Below are positions 26,908-36,410 of a stretch of 64,000 nucleotides of DNA, piece by piece. The stretch lies in contig CAZQRP010000002.1 in assembly GCA_964596125.1 (NCBI GenBank), positions 124,001 through 188,000 of the forward strand. The letters are read 5' to 3'. Source of the DNA: CAZQRP01 sp964596125 (GTDB taxonomy: Bacteria; Chloroflexota; Dehalococcoidia; GIF9; UBA5629). The notes beneath the pieces are model-generated. The model was given only the letters and a program-made list of their open reading frames with translations, was not told where the DNA came from and made no database searches. Position 1 is the first letter of the stretch. Each line of letters opens with the position of its first letter. The position numbers and the translations under genes are program-made.

Positions 26908-27972
26908 ATGAAAATTAAGGGATGGTCAACAGTAATTATTGGTATTTGCTCACTTGTGGTTATGACTATATTACCCCTTGCCACAGCTTGTACCAAACCA
27001 ACAACACAACCTGCATCCAGAGTGGGATGGCCTGATACTATCTCCATAGCAAGCAAACCGGTCGGTGGTGGCAGCTATGTAGCCGCTGTTGGTCTGCAGC
27101 AACTGTGGCAGAAATATGTCGGACTTACTGTCGCCGTGGAACCTTGTCCTGGCAGCGGTGCACAAGCAGCACTTCTACGAGATGGGAAGGCTGAAGTAGC
27201 TTTCCACATTGACCCGGTGGAACTAAGAAAGTGTATACTCCAGGAGGGCCCGTACGAGGGAAAAGGTGAGCTAGATGGACGGCAAATCATGTCCAGTCCA
27301 CCTATGATTTTCCAAATATTGACTCCCGAATGGACAAATATTAAGACTCCGTATGACCTTGCTGGCAAGAACTTACTATTCCAACCGGCCAGTCTAGTAC
27401 AAAAAACGTTTGTCGAGGCGTTAGTTAAGGCGTATGGCATAGAGGGAAAAGTGAAGCTGGGTAACTTTAGAGCATCAGCAGAAGCAGTGGCAGCAATGAA
27501 GGAGAGGAGAGCTGATGCAAGTCTATTTCCGCTCGTACCACATGCGGCTGTCGCTGAAGAATTAATAACAACAGTAGGGGTCTATTTCGTTCCTATCACT
27601 GGCAAAGAGGCAGATGCCATAGTTGCGGAGTGTGAGCCTTTCTTCGTCAAGAGCGCCATGCCAAAAGACAGCTTTACTGATCAGAAAAAGGATATACCTG
27701 GACTGGGGGTTATAGGTTGTACAGCTGCACGGGCAGATCTTCCCGATAGCCTTATGTATGAGATGGTCAAGGTGATGGATGAGCACTTCGATGAGTGGGT
27801 ACAGGTTGAACCAAAAATCGTTCCACTATATCATCCGAAGTACTTCGCAAGGAGGATGTTCGTTCCAATACACGCTGGCGCCATACAGTATTACAAGGAG
27901 AAGGGTTGGTGGAAATCAGAACACGAGAAACGCCAAAAGGAGCTACTGCAGTTGCTTGGTAAACAGAAGTAG
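26908..27972 (+). CDS. TAXI-family TRAP substrate-binding lipoprotein
   Basis: 354 residues. Lipoprotein signal with lipobox PLATAC at about residue 28. Mature N-terminus IASKPVGGGSYVAAVGLQQLWQKY is the TAXI pattern; YDLAGKNLLF and HAGAIQYYKEKGWW follow in family order. It delivers a small organic acid to the fused permease encoded next. AGGAGG precedes ATG 26908. It lies between two molybdoenzyme genes, suggesting it feeds them. Confidence 0.88.
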   Translation: MKIKGWSTVIIGICSLVVMTILPLATACTKPTTQPASRVGWPDTISIASKPVGGGSYVAAVGLQQLWQKYVGLTVAVEPCPGSGAQAALLRDGKAEVAFHIDPVELRKCILQEGPYEGKGELDGRQIMSSPPMIFQILTPEWTNIKTPYDLAGKNLLFQPASLVQKTFVEALVKAYGIEGKVKLGNFRASAEAVAAMKERRADASLFPLVPHAAVAEELITTVGVYFVPITGKEADAIVAECEPFFVKSAMPKDSFTDQKKDIPGLGVIGCTAARADLPDSLMYEMVKVMDEHFDEWVQVEPKIVPLYHPKYFARRMFVPIHAGAIQYYKEKGWWKSEHEKRQKELLQLLGKQK

Positions 27973-28068
27973 CAATTGGTTACAAATTCACTAATTGCAG
28001 CTAACCAGCATCCAGTGTCCTTCCATTAGGTAGGCGAAATTGTTTGCTTGTGTAACAAACGGGCAACT

Positions 28069-28089
28069 GGGGGTGTTTATTTGCCCCCC
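28069..28089 (+). terminator. Hairpin between binding-protein and permease genes
   Basis: GGGGG (28069-28073) and CCCCC (28084-28088) flank a 10-base loop. No T-run follows. It is probably a partial terminator or RNA stabiliser that raises binding-protein levels relative to the permease. Confidence 0.35.
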
Positions 28090-28160
28090 GATAGTCTACT
28101 AAATCATAATGTACATCTTTGTATGCACTGGAAAAAACGGATAGGAGAATGTACTAATCA

Positions 28161-30077
28161 ATGCGTACAAGGGAACTAACAGGCGTAGCCGCTCGAATAA
28201 CAAATTCGGTGGCTTTGTTCGCAGCACTAACGGCTGTCGTTTATGTTAGTGGTATATTGAGCTATTCTGGTGTTTATGTAAATAGGGTCACCTACCTTGG
28301 CATTATGCTGGCTTCTTTTCTGGCGCTGGTATTTTTGCTATACCCAGCGACAGCAGGATCATCAGAGAAAAGAGTCCCCTGGTATGATATTATCCTTCTA
28401 GTACTAGCCATAGCCGGCCCGCTCTATTACTCTGTATTCTATCCTCTTGATATATGGCGGATAGAGAGTGGGCTTCTCAATCAGTATGAAGTGATCCTGA
28501 CCCTTTTCTCGATTTTAACTATTTTAGAGGCTACCAGACGGGTTATAGGTCTGGCCATGCCACTGGTAGCCTCATTTTTTTTCTTACATGGCATGTTCTG
28601 TAACTACTTCCCGGGTATATTACACGGGAGAGGTTATGACCTCACTCGAGTTACAACACAGGCCTACTTGAGCAACTTTGGCGTCTTTGGCGTAGCATTT
28701 GACGTAGCAGCGACCATAGTCATCATGTTTATCTTGTTTGGTCAGTTTCTCCAAAAATCAGGTGGGGGAGCTTTTATTACCAATACGTCATTGGCTGTCT
28801 TGGGTCGGGTGAGAGGTGGACCAGCACAGGTAGCCGTACTCGGGAGCAGTCTATTTGGAATGATATCCGGCATGTCGACTGCAAATATAGCTACTACTGG
28901 GACATTCACTATTCCACTAATGAAGAGCATAGGCTATAGGTCGGAGTTCGCTGGTGCGGTGGAGGCTGTAGCATCAAATGGGGGCCAGATAATGCCGCCG
29001 GTCATGGGATCAGTGGCTTTTATTATGGCTGAATGGCTTGGAGTGCCTTACATAAGTATATGTATTGCAGCTTTGGTTCCGGCTATCATCTACTACGTTT
29101 GTGTTTTTACTATGGTGGATGCTGAAGCAGTATCTTCTGGTCTCAAAGGCATTCCCAAGGAAGAGCTTCCTTCGTTAAAAAAAGTATTTCAGAAGGGCTG
29201 GGAATGGATATTACCAGGGCTATTACTAGTATACATGATTGGAAGGTTACACTTTTCGCCAGAGATATCAGGTTTCTACGCTCTCCTACTTGTAATAATA
29301 CTTAGCCTGTTCAGAAAGGAGAATCGTCCTACAAGTTTGGAGAGTGCAGTAAAACCGGTAAAAGACGGGGTAGCGGGGAGCCTGACACCTGCTGCTGCTT
29401 GTGCTTCCTCAGGAGTAATTACTGGCTGTTTAGGATTAACTGGATTAGGTATAAAGCTCTCTGCAATAATCGTGGATGTCTCAGGAGGGACAGTAATTAT
29501 TGTACTGCTTTTGTCAGCCTTGGCCTGTTTTATACTAGGCATGGGGATGGGAGCTATAGCTTCATACATAATGGTAGTAACGCTGATTGCACCAGCATTG
29601 ATAAATATTGGAGTGATTCCTCTGGCAGCTCATCTCTTTGTGTTCTTTTGGGCTATAACCTCTTACCTCACACCACCAGTAGCCGTGGGAGCATATGTTG
29701 CTGCCGGCATTGCGGGCGCCAATCCCTGGAAAACAGGCTGGCTAGCGGTTCGGTTGGGCATTCTCACTTTCATTTTGCCGTTTATATTTGTTTACAGTCC
29801 AGTCCTAATAGCGCAAGGGCCGTTGCCTTACATATTGCTGTCTGCAGTGACGGCTATTATAGGATCTATCTGCTTAGGATGGGGTCTAGCTGGATACATT
29901 AATTTAAGATTGCGTTTATGGGAAAGGGTCTTGATTGGTTTGGGTGGGATCGGATTGCTCTTACCTGGTTGGGCAACCGATGTTTTAGGTATTATTTTGG
30001 TTACTCTCGGATTGATTAGAGCAGGGCGATTAATCACTAGCTCGCTTATTCAAAATTTCAGCAAGAAGCAAAAATGA
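28161..30077 (+). CDS. TAXI TRAP fused permease (4TM/12TM)
   Basis: 638 residues and about 16-18 membrane helices. The N-terminal part corresponds to the small DctQ-like subunit, the rest to DctM, fused as is usual for TAXI systems. Family segments: FPGILHGRGYDLTRVTTQAYL, VRGGPAQVAVLGSSLFGMISG, ASNGGQIMPPVMGSVAF and GMGMGAIASYIM. A C-terminal pair of extra helices follows residue 550. Partner of the protein at 26908. Confidence 0.9.
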   Translation: MRTRELTGVAARITNSVALFAALTAVVYVSGILSYSGVYVNRVTYLGIMLASFLALVFLLYPATAGSSEKRVPWYDIILLVLAIAGPLYYSVFYPLDIWRIESGLLNQYEVILTLFSILTILEATRRVIGLAMPLVASFFFLHGMFCNYFPGILHGRGYDLTRVTTQAYLSNFGVFGVAFDVAATIVIMFILFGQFLQKSGGGAFITNTSLAVLGRVRGGPAQVAVLGSSLFGMISGMSTANIATTGTFTIPLMKSIGYRSEFAGAVEAVASNGGQIMPPVMGSVAFIMAEWLGVPYISICIAALVPAIIYYVCVFTMVDAEAVSSGLKGIPKEELPSLKKVFQKGWEWILPGLLLVYMIGRLHFSPEISGFYALLLVIILSLFRKENRPTSLESAVKPVKDGVAGSLTPAAACASSGVITGCLGLTGLGIKLSAIIVDVSGGTVIIVLLLSALACFILGMGMGAIASYIMVVTLIAPALINIGVIPLAAHLFVFFWAITSYLTPPVAVGAYVAAGIAGANPWKTGWLAVRLGILTFILPFIFVYSPVLIAQGPLPYILLSAVTAIIGSICLGWGLAGYINLRLRLWERVLIGLGGIGLLLPGWATDVLGIILVTLGLIRAGRLITSSLIQNFSKKQK

Positions 30078-30126
30078 AATTTCTAGTCAATACCTAATTA
30101 CTTACATTTTTTAATTGGAGTACGAT

Positions 30127-32247
30127 ATGGAAGAGAAGATTATTAGGTCTAATTGTGGTATATGCAGTGGTGGATGTGGAATGCTGGTTCACGTTAGTGA
30201 TGGCAAGATAACCAAGGTTGAGGGTGATCCAGATTTTCCCCATAGTAGTGGGGCTTTATGTCCTCAGGGACTCGCTGCTACACAGTTCGTATACCATCCA
30301 GATCGCCTTAAATACCCCATAAAGAGGTCTGGAGAGAGAGGGGGTGGACAATGGCAACGAATATCATGGGATGAAGCCCTTGATACTATTGCAACAAGGC
30401 TGGGAGAAATCAGGGCAAAGTACGGACCGTTAGGAGTAGCGGTTGGTTGTGGGACAGGAAGATGTGAGGTGTTCGCTGCTGCCAGAAGATTCCTGAACGC
30501 TTGGGGTGCCCCAAACCGGATTGGTTACCCCCACAATTGCCTTACCCCCAGACTGGCGGTCGGTAAAGTCACTTATGGCAAGTTTGTTGTCCCCAATATA
30601 GAGAACTCCGATTGCATTGTACTTTGGGGGTGCAATGTAACACATACAAGTCTTTCGAGAACAGGAAGGACTTTTACAAATGCTTTCAAAAAGGGTGCTA
30701 AAACGATATGTATAGATCCATACTTCACACCTCTAGCATCAAAGGCAAATTTATGGTTGCAGCTTCGACCAGGTACGGACTGCGCATTGGCTTTGGCATG
30801 GTTAAATGTAATCATTAGCGAAAACCTTTATAATGATGAATTTGTCCAGAGATGGACGTACGGTTTTGATAGATTGGTGCAGCATGTGCAGCAATTTACT
30901 CCAGAATGGGCTGAACCCATAACCTGGGTCCCGGCGGAGAAAATTCGGCAAGCAGCACGAATGTATGCTTCAACCAAACCTGCATCTATACTCTTTAATG
31001 TTCCGGTCGAATTTGGAGTGAATACCTTTAATACAATTCATGGCATTCTGTCACTACCAGCGGTAACTGGCAATGTCGATAATCCCGGAGGCAATGTGTT
31101 TCGTAATGACCCGGGAAGCTTTGAGGCGATGTGTGGTATCGATATGAAACCTGAAAATTGGGATCAATTTGCCGGCGATTTCCCATTGCTAGGATATGGC
31201 CATCCTACTGCCTCCCATGCTGGATGGAAAGCGGTGCTTACGGGCGACCCTTATCCAATCAGGGGTGTACTGTTCCACGCGTGTAATGCTCTCATTGGTC
31301 ACGAAAATCCAAGGCAGTTTGTCTATAAGGCTATAATGTCCCTTGACTTTATTTCAGTAATGGACCACTTTATGACGCCGACAGCTGAGCTCGCCGACAT
31401 AGTGCTTCCAGCAACCACCTGCTTTGAGCGAGATGGAGTACATACTATGAGTTCCACAACATACTCGCGTTACACTTCACCTGCAGCTCCAAAGTCAATA
31501 GAACCACTTTGGGAGTGTAGAAATGATGCTGATGTTCTCAGCGACATCCTGAAGAGAATGAATCTTGACTTTGGCGCCAGTAATAACAGAGACATGCTGG
31601 ACAAAGGCTTGTTACAGTCAGGTTTGGATTTTGAAGAACTCACAAAAAGAAGCTATGAGCCTATGACTGAACTATGGCAGAAGTACGAGAAAGGATTACT
31701 ACGTACTGATGGAAAGCCAGGATTTGAGACGCCATCAGGGAAAATAGAACTGTACTCGGATTATATCGAAGAGTTAGGACATGACCCTTTGCCTGTTCAT
31801 GTGGAGCCGCCGGAAAGCCCTTACCGCACCCCTGAATTGTTCAAGGAGTACCCCCTTGTGCTAACTACCGGAATAAGGAGTCCGGTATTTTTTCACTCTC
31901 AGTACCGGCAGATTCCATGGCTCCGTGAGATTCACCCAGAGCCGATTGTCAGAATCAACTCAGAGACGGCGAAAAATCTCCATATTAATAACGGAGACTG
32001 GGTTTATATTGAATCTCCAAGAGGAAGATGCAAGCAGAGAGCAATGCTCACGTTAGGGATTGATCCTAGGGTGGTACTTGCCGAGCATGACTGGTGGTTC
32101 CCGGAGAAACCAGCACCCGAGCATGGGGCATGGGAATCAAACATCAATCTTCTTGTGGACAATGAACCACCCTATGATCCGCTTCTGGGCTCTACACCCG
32201 CAAGAAGTTTATTATGTAAGATCTATAAAACTGAAGGAGGCCTGTAA
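30127..32247 (+). CDS. Molybdopterin oxidoreductase catalytic subunit (paired with Fe-S subunit)
   Basis: 706 residues from ATG 30127, which has GGAG at 30117-30120; an earlier TTG is less likely. 4Fe-4S ligands Cys10, Cys13, Cys17 and Cys45; predicted Mo/W ligand Cys138 in GAPNRIGYPHNCLTP. C-terminal pterin domain with LTTGIRSPVFFHSQYRQIPWLREIHPEP. No export signal. TAA overlaps the ATG of the Fe-S subunit (TAATG), so the two are translationally coupled. A close paralogue of the protein at 45867-48014. Acts as a reductase or dehydrogenase on an unknown substrate in the cytosol. Confidence 0.88.
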   Translation: MEEKIIRSNCGICSGGCGMLVHVSDGKITKVEGDPDFPHSSGALCPQGLAATQFVYHPDRLKYPIKRSGERGGGQWQRISWDEALDTIATRLGEIRAKYGPLGVAVGCGTGRCEVFAAARRFLNAWGAPNRIGYPHNCLTPRLAVGKVTYGKFVVPNIENSDCIVLWGCNVTHTSLSRTGRTFTNAFKKGAKTICIDPYFTPLASKANLWLQLRPGTDCALALAWLNVIISENLYNDEFVQRWTYGFDRLVQHVQQFTPEWAEPITWVPAEKIRQAARMYASTKPASILFNVPVEFGVNTFNTIHGILSLPAVTGNVDNPGGNVFRNDPGSFEAMCGIDMKPENWDQFAGDFPLLGYGHPTASHAGWKAVLTGDPYPIRGVLFHACNALIGHENPRQFVYKAIMSLDFISVMDHFMTPTAELADIVLPATTCFERDGVHTMSSTTYSRYTSPAAPKSIEPLWECRNDADVLSDILKRMNLDFGASNNRDMLDKGLLQSGLDFEELTKRSYEPMTELWQKYEKGLLRTDGKPGFETPSGKIELYSDYIEELGHDPLPVHVEPPESPYRTPELFKEYPLVLTTGIRSPVFFHSQYRQIPWLREIHPEPIVRINSETAKNLHINNGDWVYIESPRGRCKQRAMLTLGIDPRVVLAEHDWWFPEKPAPEHGAWESNINLLVDNEPPYDPLLGSTPARSLLCKIYKTEGGL

Positions 32248-32738
32248 TGACTCAGTGGGCTCTCTTATGTGATGATGAATTGTGCTTCAATTGCAAGGCT
32301 TGTGAAGTGGCATGTAAGCAAGAGAACAATATTCCCACGGGTATTAGGTGGATCTCTGTTATTTCGGTCGGTCCGAAAAAGGTGGGCGAGAATCTCGTAG
32401 CTAAGTTTATTCCCACTATGTGTTTGCATTGTGCAAAGCCGCCATGTGCTGAGGTATGCCCCGAAGGAGCTATTAAAAAGCGGGCAGATGGGATTGTTAT
32501 AATAGATGTCAACCTTTGCATCGGATGTGCAAGTTGTGTTCCTGCTTGTCCCTTCGGTGCTATTGTGATCAATCCACAGACAGGAGTTGCCGAAAAATGC
32601 ACCTTGTGTGCTCATAGAGTAGAAAAAGGGTTAGAACCAGCATGTGTCTCACACTGTCAAAGCGGCGCTATCTACTTCGGTGATGCTAATGAGATATACC
32701 AGCGTATGAGAAATGAGCGTGTCCAAAGAAGAGTGTGA
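32247..32738 (+). CDS. Four-cluster ferredoxin subunit (DmsB/PhsB-like)
   Basis: 163 residues with four cysteine groups: CFNCKACEVACKQ, CLHCAKPPCAEVCP, CIGCASCVPACP and CTLCAHRVEKGLEPACVSHC, enough for four 4Fe-4S clusters. It carries electrons to or from the molybdoenzyme whose stop overlaps its start. No membrane anchor gene follows, so the acceptor is probably soluble. Paralogue at 45348-45854. Confidence 0.9.
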   Translation: MTQWALLCDDELCFNCKACEVACKQENNIPTGIRWISVISVGPKKVGENLVAKFIPTMCLHCAKPPCAEVCPEGAIKKRADGIVIIDVNLCIGCASCVPACPFGAIVINPQTGVAEKCTLCAHRVEKGLEPACVSHCQSGAIYFGDANEIYQRMRNERVQRRV

Positions 32739-32909
32739 AAATACCCATCTGCTAACGTAAATCATATCCAGCTTTGCGGTCTGAAAGTGTCTAGCTCTTG
32801 GCCTATACTAATTAATTTGTTTCTCGAATATTGGGTATGATATGTGTATAAGGACGTTATAACTATGTATAAAGTGTACGTTAAAGACAATCCGGCAAAC
32901 TAAAGAAGG

Positions 32910-35570
32910 ATGGACGAAAAACTAGGTGCTTTGAGAGGAGTACATAGAGTAATGCAGGATCCAACTCAGGAGATATATGAGGATGTATGGATTCCCACGC
33001 AATGTGGTGGGTGTTATGCCAGGTGCGCGATAAAAGTACATCGCATTAACGGAGTCGTTGTCAAGATAGAAGGAAATCCCGATAGCTGGTTCGGAGCACA
33101 AGGCGGACTATGTGGCAAGGGCGAAGCATATCTTCAACTACTCTATGATCCAAACCGCTTGAATGTTCCTTTACGAAGGACTAACCCAGAGAAGGGTCTC
33201 TTTAGTGACCCAAAATGGAAGGAGATCTCCTGGGAAGAGGCTCTAGAGGAAATTGCAGAGAAATTAAATAAGATACTGAAAGACGATCCGAGGAAGCTGA
33301 TGCTTCAAGCGACGACACAGCTTGGGGGGAATAATGCGCTTGGTTTTAGAAATGCTCTAATGGCTACCCTCGGCACGCCAAATTGGTGGGTTGGTGGTGG
33401 TGGCATTCATTGCGGCAATGGGGCACACCAGGCTGCGGGAATGATTCATGCATCCTGGTCTATGGTACCTGATTATAAATATTGCAACTATGCCATATTG
33501 TTCGGCGCAAGCAAGGGACATGGTGCTGGACACTCTGCAGCAATGGTTACCAGGCTGGCGGCTCAAGCTAGGGCAAGAGGGATGAAATTAGTAGTATTTG
33601 ATCCAATGTGCAATTTTGCTGGCGGCAAAGCTACAGAATGGATACCGATCCTACCTGGTACTGACGCTGCTGTGGTTCTAGCTATGTGTAACATTATGTT
33701 GAATGAGTTAGGGGCAATGGATCATATCTATCTCAAGACGAAAACCAACGGCTCGTATCTTGTTGGCCCTGATGGGAAGTATATCAGAGATAGTGAAGCC
33801 CAAAAGCCTCTAATATGGGACACGATAGATCGTAAAGCAAAAGTTTATGACGATCCTACAGTGAAAGATTATTCGCTGGAAGGAATATACAAGGTTTACG
33901 AGACTGAATGTCAGCCCGCTTTTGAACTTATTAGACAACACGTCAAGCAGTATACTCCAGAGTTTGCCTCCCAGGTGAGCACTGTTCCTGCTAATATCAT
34001 CCGTAGAATCACCTTGGAATTCGCCGAAGAGGCCAGAATAGGCAGCACTATCCGTATAGAAGGCAAAGATCTTCCCTATAGGCCTGTTTCAGCGGTTATA
34101 TTCCGCGGTGGAGAAGGACATACAAACTCCCTCCACACGTGTTTTGCCGTGTCCCTTCTTAATCAGATAGTGGGAGCGGCTGATGTTCCAGGTGGAACAC
34201 TGGGATGGCCAGCTCGATGTGTCGGGTCTCCTGAGTCAAACCGCCTTAAATGGAGTCCGGTGAAAGGTCCTGATGGATGTTTGACTGTTGAGCGGTGGAA
34301 TTCTACTCACGCGCCCTGGCCAATAGTTCAGCCACGTAACCCCATCTCGGCAGGACTACATGACCTTTTCACACTCTGTACAATTTCTCCAATATATGGC
34401 GCAGCAGACCAGGAAGAACTATGGCAAAAACTCAAATTGCCCTATCGCATAGAGATGCTGATCAATTACGGCTGCAACTCAGTAATCAGTACGGCTAATC
34501 CAGACCTAATAGCCGAATCGCTTAAGAAAATTCCATTCATTGTCCAGTTCGATTTATTTTCCAATGAGTTTGCCGAGGGATTCACCGATATACTTCTACC
34601 AGATACCTGTTACCTTGAAACGCTGACCTGGAAAGACGGTGAGACCTTCTGGTTTAATTATCCCGTTGGGATGGAGCCCTGGTGCTTCCACATTAGCCAG
34701 CCTGTAGTGAAGCCACAGTATCAAAGACGGTTTTGTATTGATGTGTGTTGGGAACTTGTCGATCGGGTGGGGAAGAGGGCTGAACTCAATGAGTACTGGA
34801 ACAGATACTATGCATTTGATGAGGCCAATAAACTCAAACCAACTGAGCAGATTACATGGGAGCAACTTGGAGACAAGGTCTTAAAATACTGGTTTGGTAT
34901 TGAACACGACCTAGATTGGTTTAGGCAACACGGTTTTATCTCATGGGACAAGCAAGTTGAGGAAGCATATTGGAGACATTTCTTAGATATAAGGATACCA
35001 ATATATTTAGAGTTCTTGATTGATCAGGGTCGGAAAGTAAAGGAGATAACCGAAGAAGTAGGAATCAGTCTTGACTGGAAGCAATACACTCCTTTGGTGG
35101 ACTGGTTTCCATGCCCCCCAAATACGGTAGTAGATCCACAGTACGATCTCTATTGCTTTTCCTACCGGGATATTTTGCATACTGGTTCCACAAGTATGGA
35201 GATTCCTTGGCTGGATGAAGCAAGTTTGATGAATCCATATACTTATAACATAACTATGAATCCAGACACAGCGAGAAAGAATGGCTTAAAAGATAGGGAT
35301 GAGATGGAAATAGAGTCGGTACACGGTCGTAAGATCAAAGGTATACTTAAGACAATGCAAGGACAACACCCGCAGACTGTAGCAATAGCTGCCTGTTCTG
35401 GTCACTGGGCCAGGGGATTACCGATTGCGAAGGGTAAGGGTACTAATTTCGATATTCTGTTGGAGTTGGATTTGAAACATATGGATCCCGTATGTCTAAA
35501 TATTGAAACATGTGTCAGAGTGAAAGTTCGTAAGGCAAATCATGTTAGACCCAGAAAAGGAGCAAATTGA
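32910..35570 (+). CDS. Large molybdopterin oxidoreductase, PadB-like
   Basis: 886 residues. 4Fe-4S ligands Cys32, Cys35, Cys39 and Cys68; predicted Mo/W ligand Cys168 in GTPNWWVGGGGIHCGNG. It is some 150-180 residues longer than the other three molybdoenzymes here, with a large insert after residue 280 and a long region before the C-terminal pterin domain (about 760-880). No export signal. An alternative ATG at 32952 has a GAGAGGAG site. Four subunits of a 2-oxoacid oxidoreductase follow without a gap. Size, location and context recall PadB of phenylacetyl-CoA:acceptor oxidoreductase; that function is inferred, not shown. Confidence 0.82.
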   Translation: MDEKLGALRGVHRVMQDPTQEIYEDVWIPTQCGGCYARCAIKVHRINGVVVKIEGNPDSWFGAQGGLCGKGEAYLQLLYDPNRLNVPLRRTNPEKGLFSDPKWKEISWEEALEEIAEKLNKILKDDPRKLMLQATTQLGGNNALGFRNALMATLGTPNWWVGGGGIHCGNGAHQAAGMIHASWSMVPDYKYCNYAILFGASKGHGAGHSAAMVTRLAAQARARGMKLVVFDPMCNFAGGKATEWIPILPGTDAAVVLAMCNIMLNELGAMDHIYLKTKTNGSYLVGPDGKYIRDSEAQKPLIWDTIDRKAKVYDDPTVKDYSLEGIYKVYETECQPAFELIRQHVKQYTPEFASQVSTVPANIIRRITLEFAEEARIGSTIRIEGKDLPYRPVSAVIFRGGEGHTNSLHTCFAVSLLNQIVGAADVPGGTLGWPARCVGSPESNRLKWSPVKGPDGCLTVERWNSTHAPWPIVQPRNPISAGLHDLFTLCTISPIYGAADQEELWQKLKLPYRIEMLINYGCNSVISTANPDLIAESLKKIPFIVQFDLFSNEFAEGFTDILLPDTCYLETLTWKDGETFWFNYPVGMEPWCFHISQPVVKPQYQRRFCIDVCWELVDRVGKRAELNEYWNRYYAFDEANKLKPTEQITWEQLGDKVLKYWFGIEHDLDWFRQHGFISWDKQVEEAYWRHFLDIRIPIYLEFLIDQGRKVKEITEEVGISLDWKQYTPLVDWFPCPPNTVVDPQYDLYCFSYRDILHTGSTSMEIPWLDEASLMNPYTYNITMNPDTARKNGLKDRDEMEIESVHGRKIKGILKTMQGQHPQTVAIAACSGHWARGLPIAKGKGTNFDILLELDLKHMDPVCLNIETCVRVKVRKANHVRPRKGAN

Positions 35571-36115
35571 AGGAAATTAGGCTGCATGGGAGAGGAGGCC
35601 AAGGCGTCGTTATAGCATCAGAGATGCTAGCTGCTGCTTTTATAGCCGAAAGAAAGTATGCTACTGCCTTCCCAATGTTCGGTGGTGAGAGAAGGGGTGC
35701 TCCAGTTGCTGCTTTTGTTCGTTTCGACGATAGGCCGATTAGGCAGAAGTGTCGAATCTATACTCCTGATTGCCTCCTAGTGTTAGATCCCTTCTTAGTA
35801 GCTTCACCCGCAATACTCTCTGGTATTAAACCAGGTAGCACTCTCATATTGAATGCGTCCATATTGCCAGAGAAAAGGCTCCATGAGAATGTGGATCTGA
35901 TTGGTGTTGTTGATGCCACTCAAATAGCCTTGGAGAAGATAGGTATTCCCGCGACCAACACCTGCATGTTGGGGGCTTTCGCTGCTACCACAGGTTGGGT
36001 GGAATTGAGTTCTGTGATAACTAGCCTGGAACATTACTTTAAGGGTGAGACATTGGATAAAAATAGGAGTAGTGCAGAAAGCGGTTTTCTGGGAGTAAAA
36101 GTCAGGCATTGGTAA
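35567..36115 (+). CDS. 2-oxoacid:ferredoxin oxidoreductase, gamma subunit
   Basis: 182 residues with the gamma-domain pattern GRGGQGVVIASEMLAAAFIAERKYATAFPMFGGERRGAPVAAFVRF near the N-terminus. It starts at TTG 35567, overlapping the stop of the molybdoenzyme, with AAAAGGAG upstream. The subunit order gamma-delta-alpha-beta is that of four-subunit POR/VOR-type enzymes. Confidence 0.9.
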   Translation: MKEIRLHGRGGQGVVIASEMLAAAFIAERKYATAFPMFGGERRGAPVAAFVRFDDRPIRQKCRIYTPDCLLVLDPFLVASPAILSGIKPGSTLILNASILPEKRLHENVDLIGVVDATQIALEKIGIPATNTCMLGAFAATTGWVELSSVITSLEHYFKGETLDKNRSSAESGFLGVKVRHW

Positions 36116-36141
36116 GTAGCTTATACTTAACAGGAGAATCA

Positions 36142-36408
36142 ATGGAATTCAAAAGCAAATATGATGGTCCTTGGTCAGATCCGGAGAAAATATTCTCTAT
36201 GAAAACACTAGATTGGCAGTACCAAAGACCAGTTATCAAAGTCGACAAATGTTGCCAGTGTGGGTGGTGCTATCTTTACTGCCCCACTGGTTGTATCAGC
36301 AACCGTGGTAGCTATTTTGCTGCCAATCTAGACTACTGCAAGGGTTGTGGAACCTGTGCACGGGAATGCCCCGTAAATGCTATCAAAATGATAAGGAGAG
36401 AGGTCTAA
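36142..36408 (+). CDS. 2-oxoacid:ferredoxin oxidoreductase, delta subunit (2x4Fe-4S)
   Basis: 88 residues with two clusters, CCQCGWCYLYCPTGC and CKGCGTCARECPVNA. I placed the start at ATG 36142 behind AGGAG rather than at the GTG at 36109. It conveys electrons from the ThDP subunit to ferredoxin. Confidence 0.9.
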   Translation: MEFKSKYDGPWSDPEKIFSMKTLDWQYQRPVIKVDKCCQCGWCYLYCPTGCISNRGSYFAANLDYCKGCGTCARECPVNAIKMIRREV

Positions 36409-36410
36409 TA

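Noticed and set aside
29399..29902. 167-codon out-of-frame reading in the TAXI permease
   Set aside because: Shadow frame, cysteine- and serine-rich by chance, no start signal.
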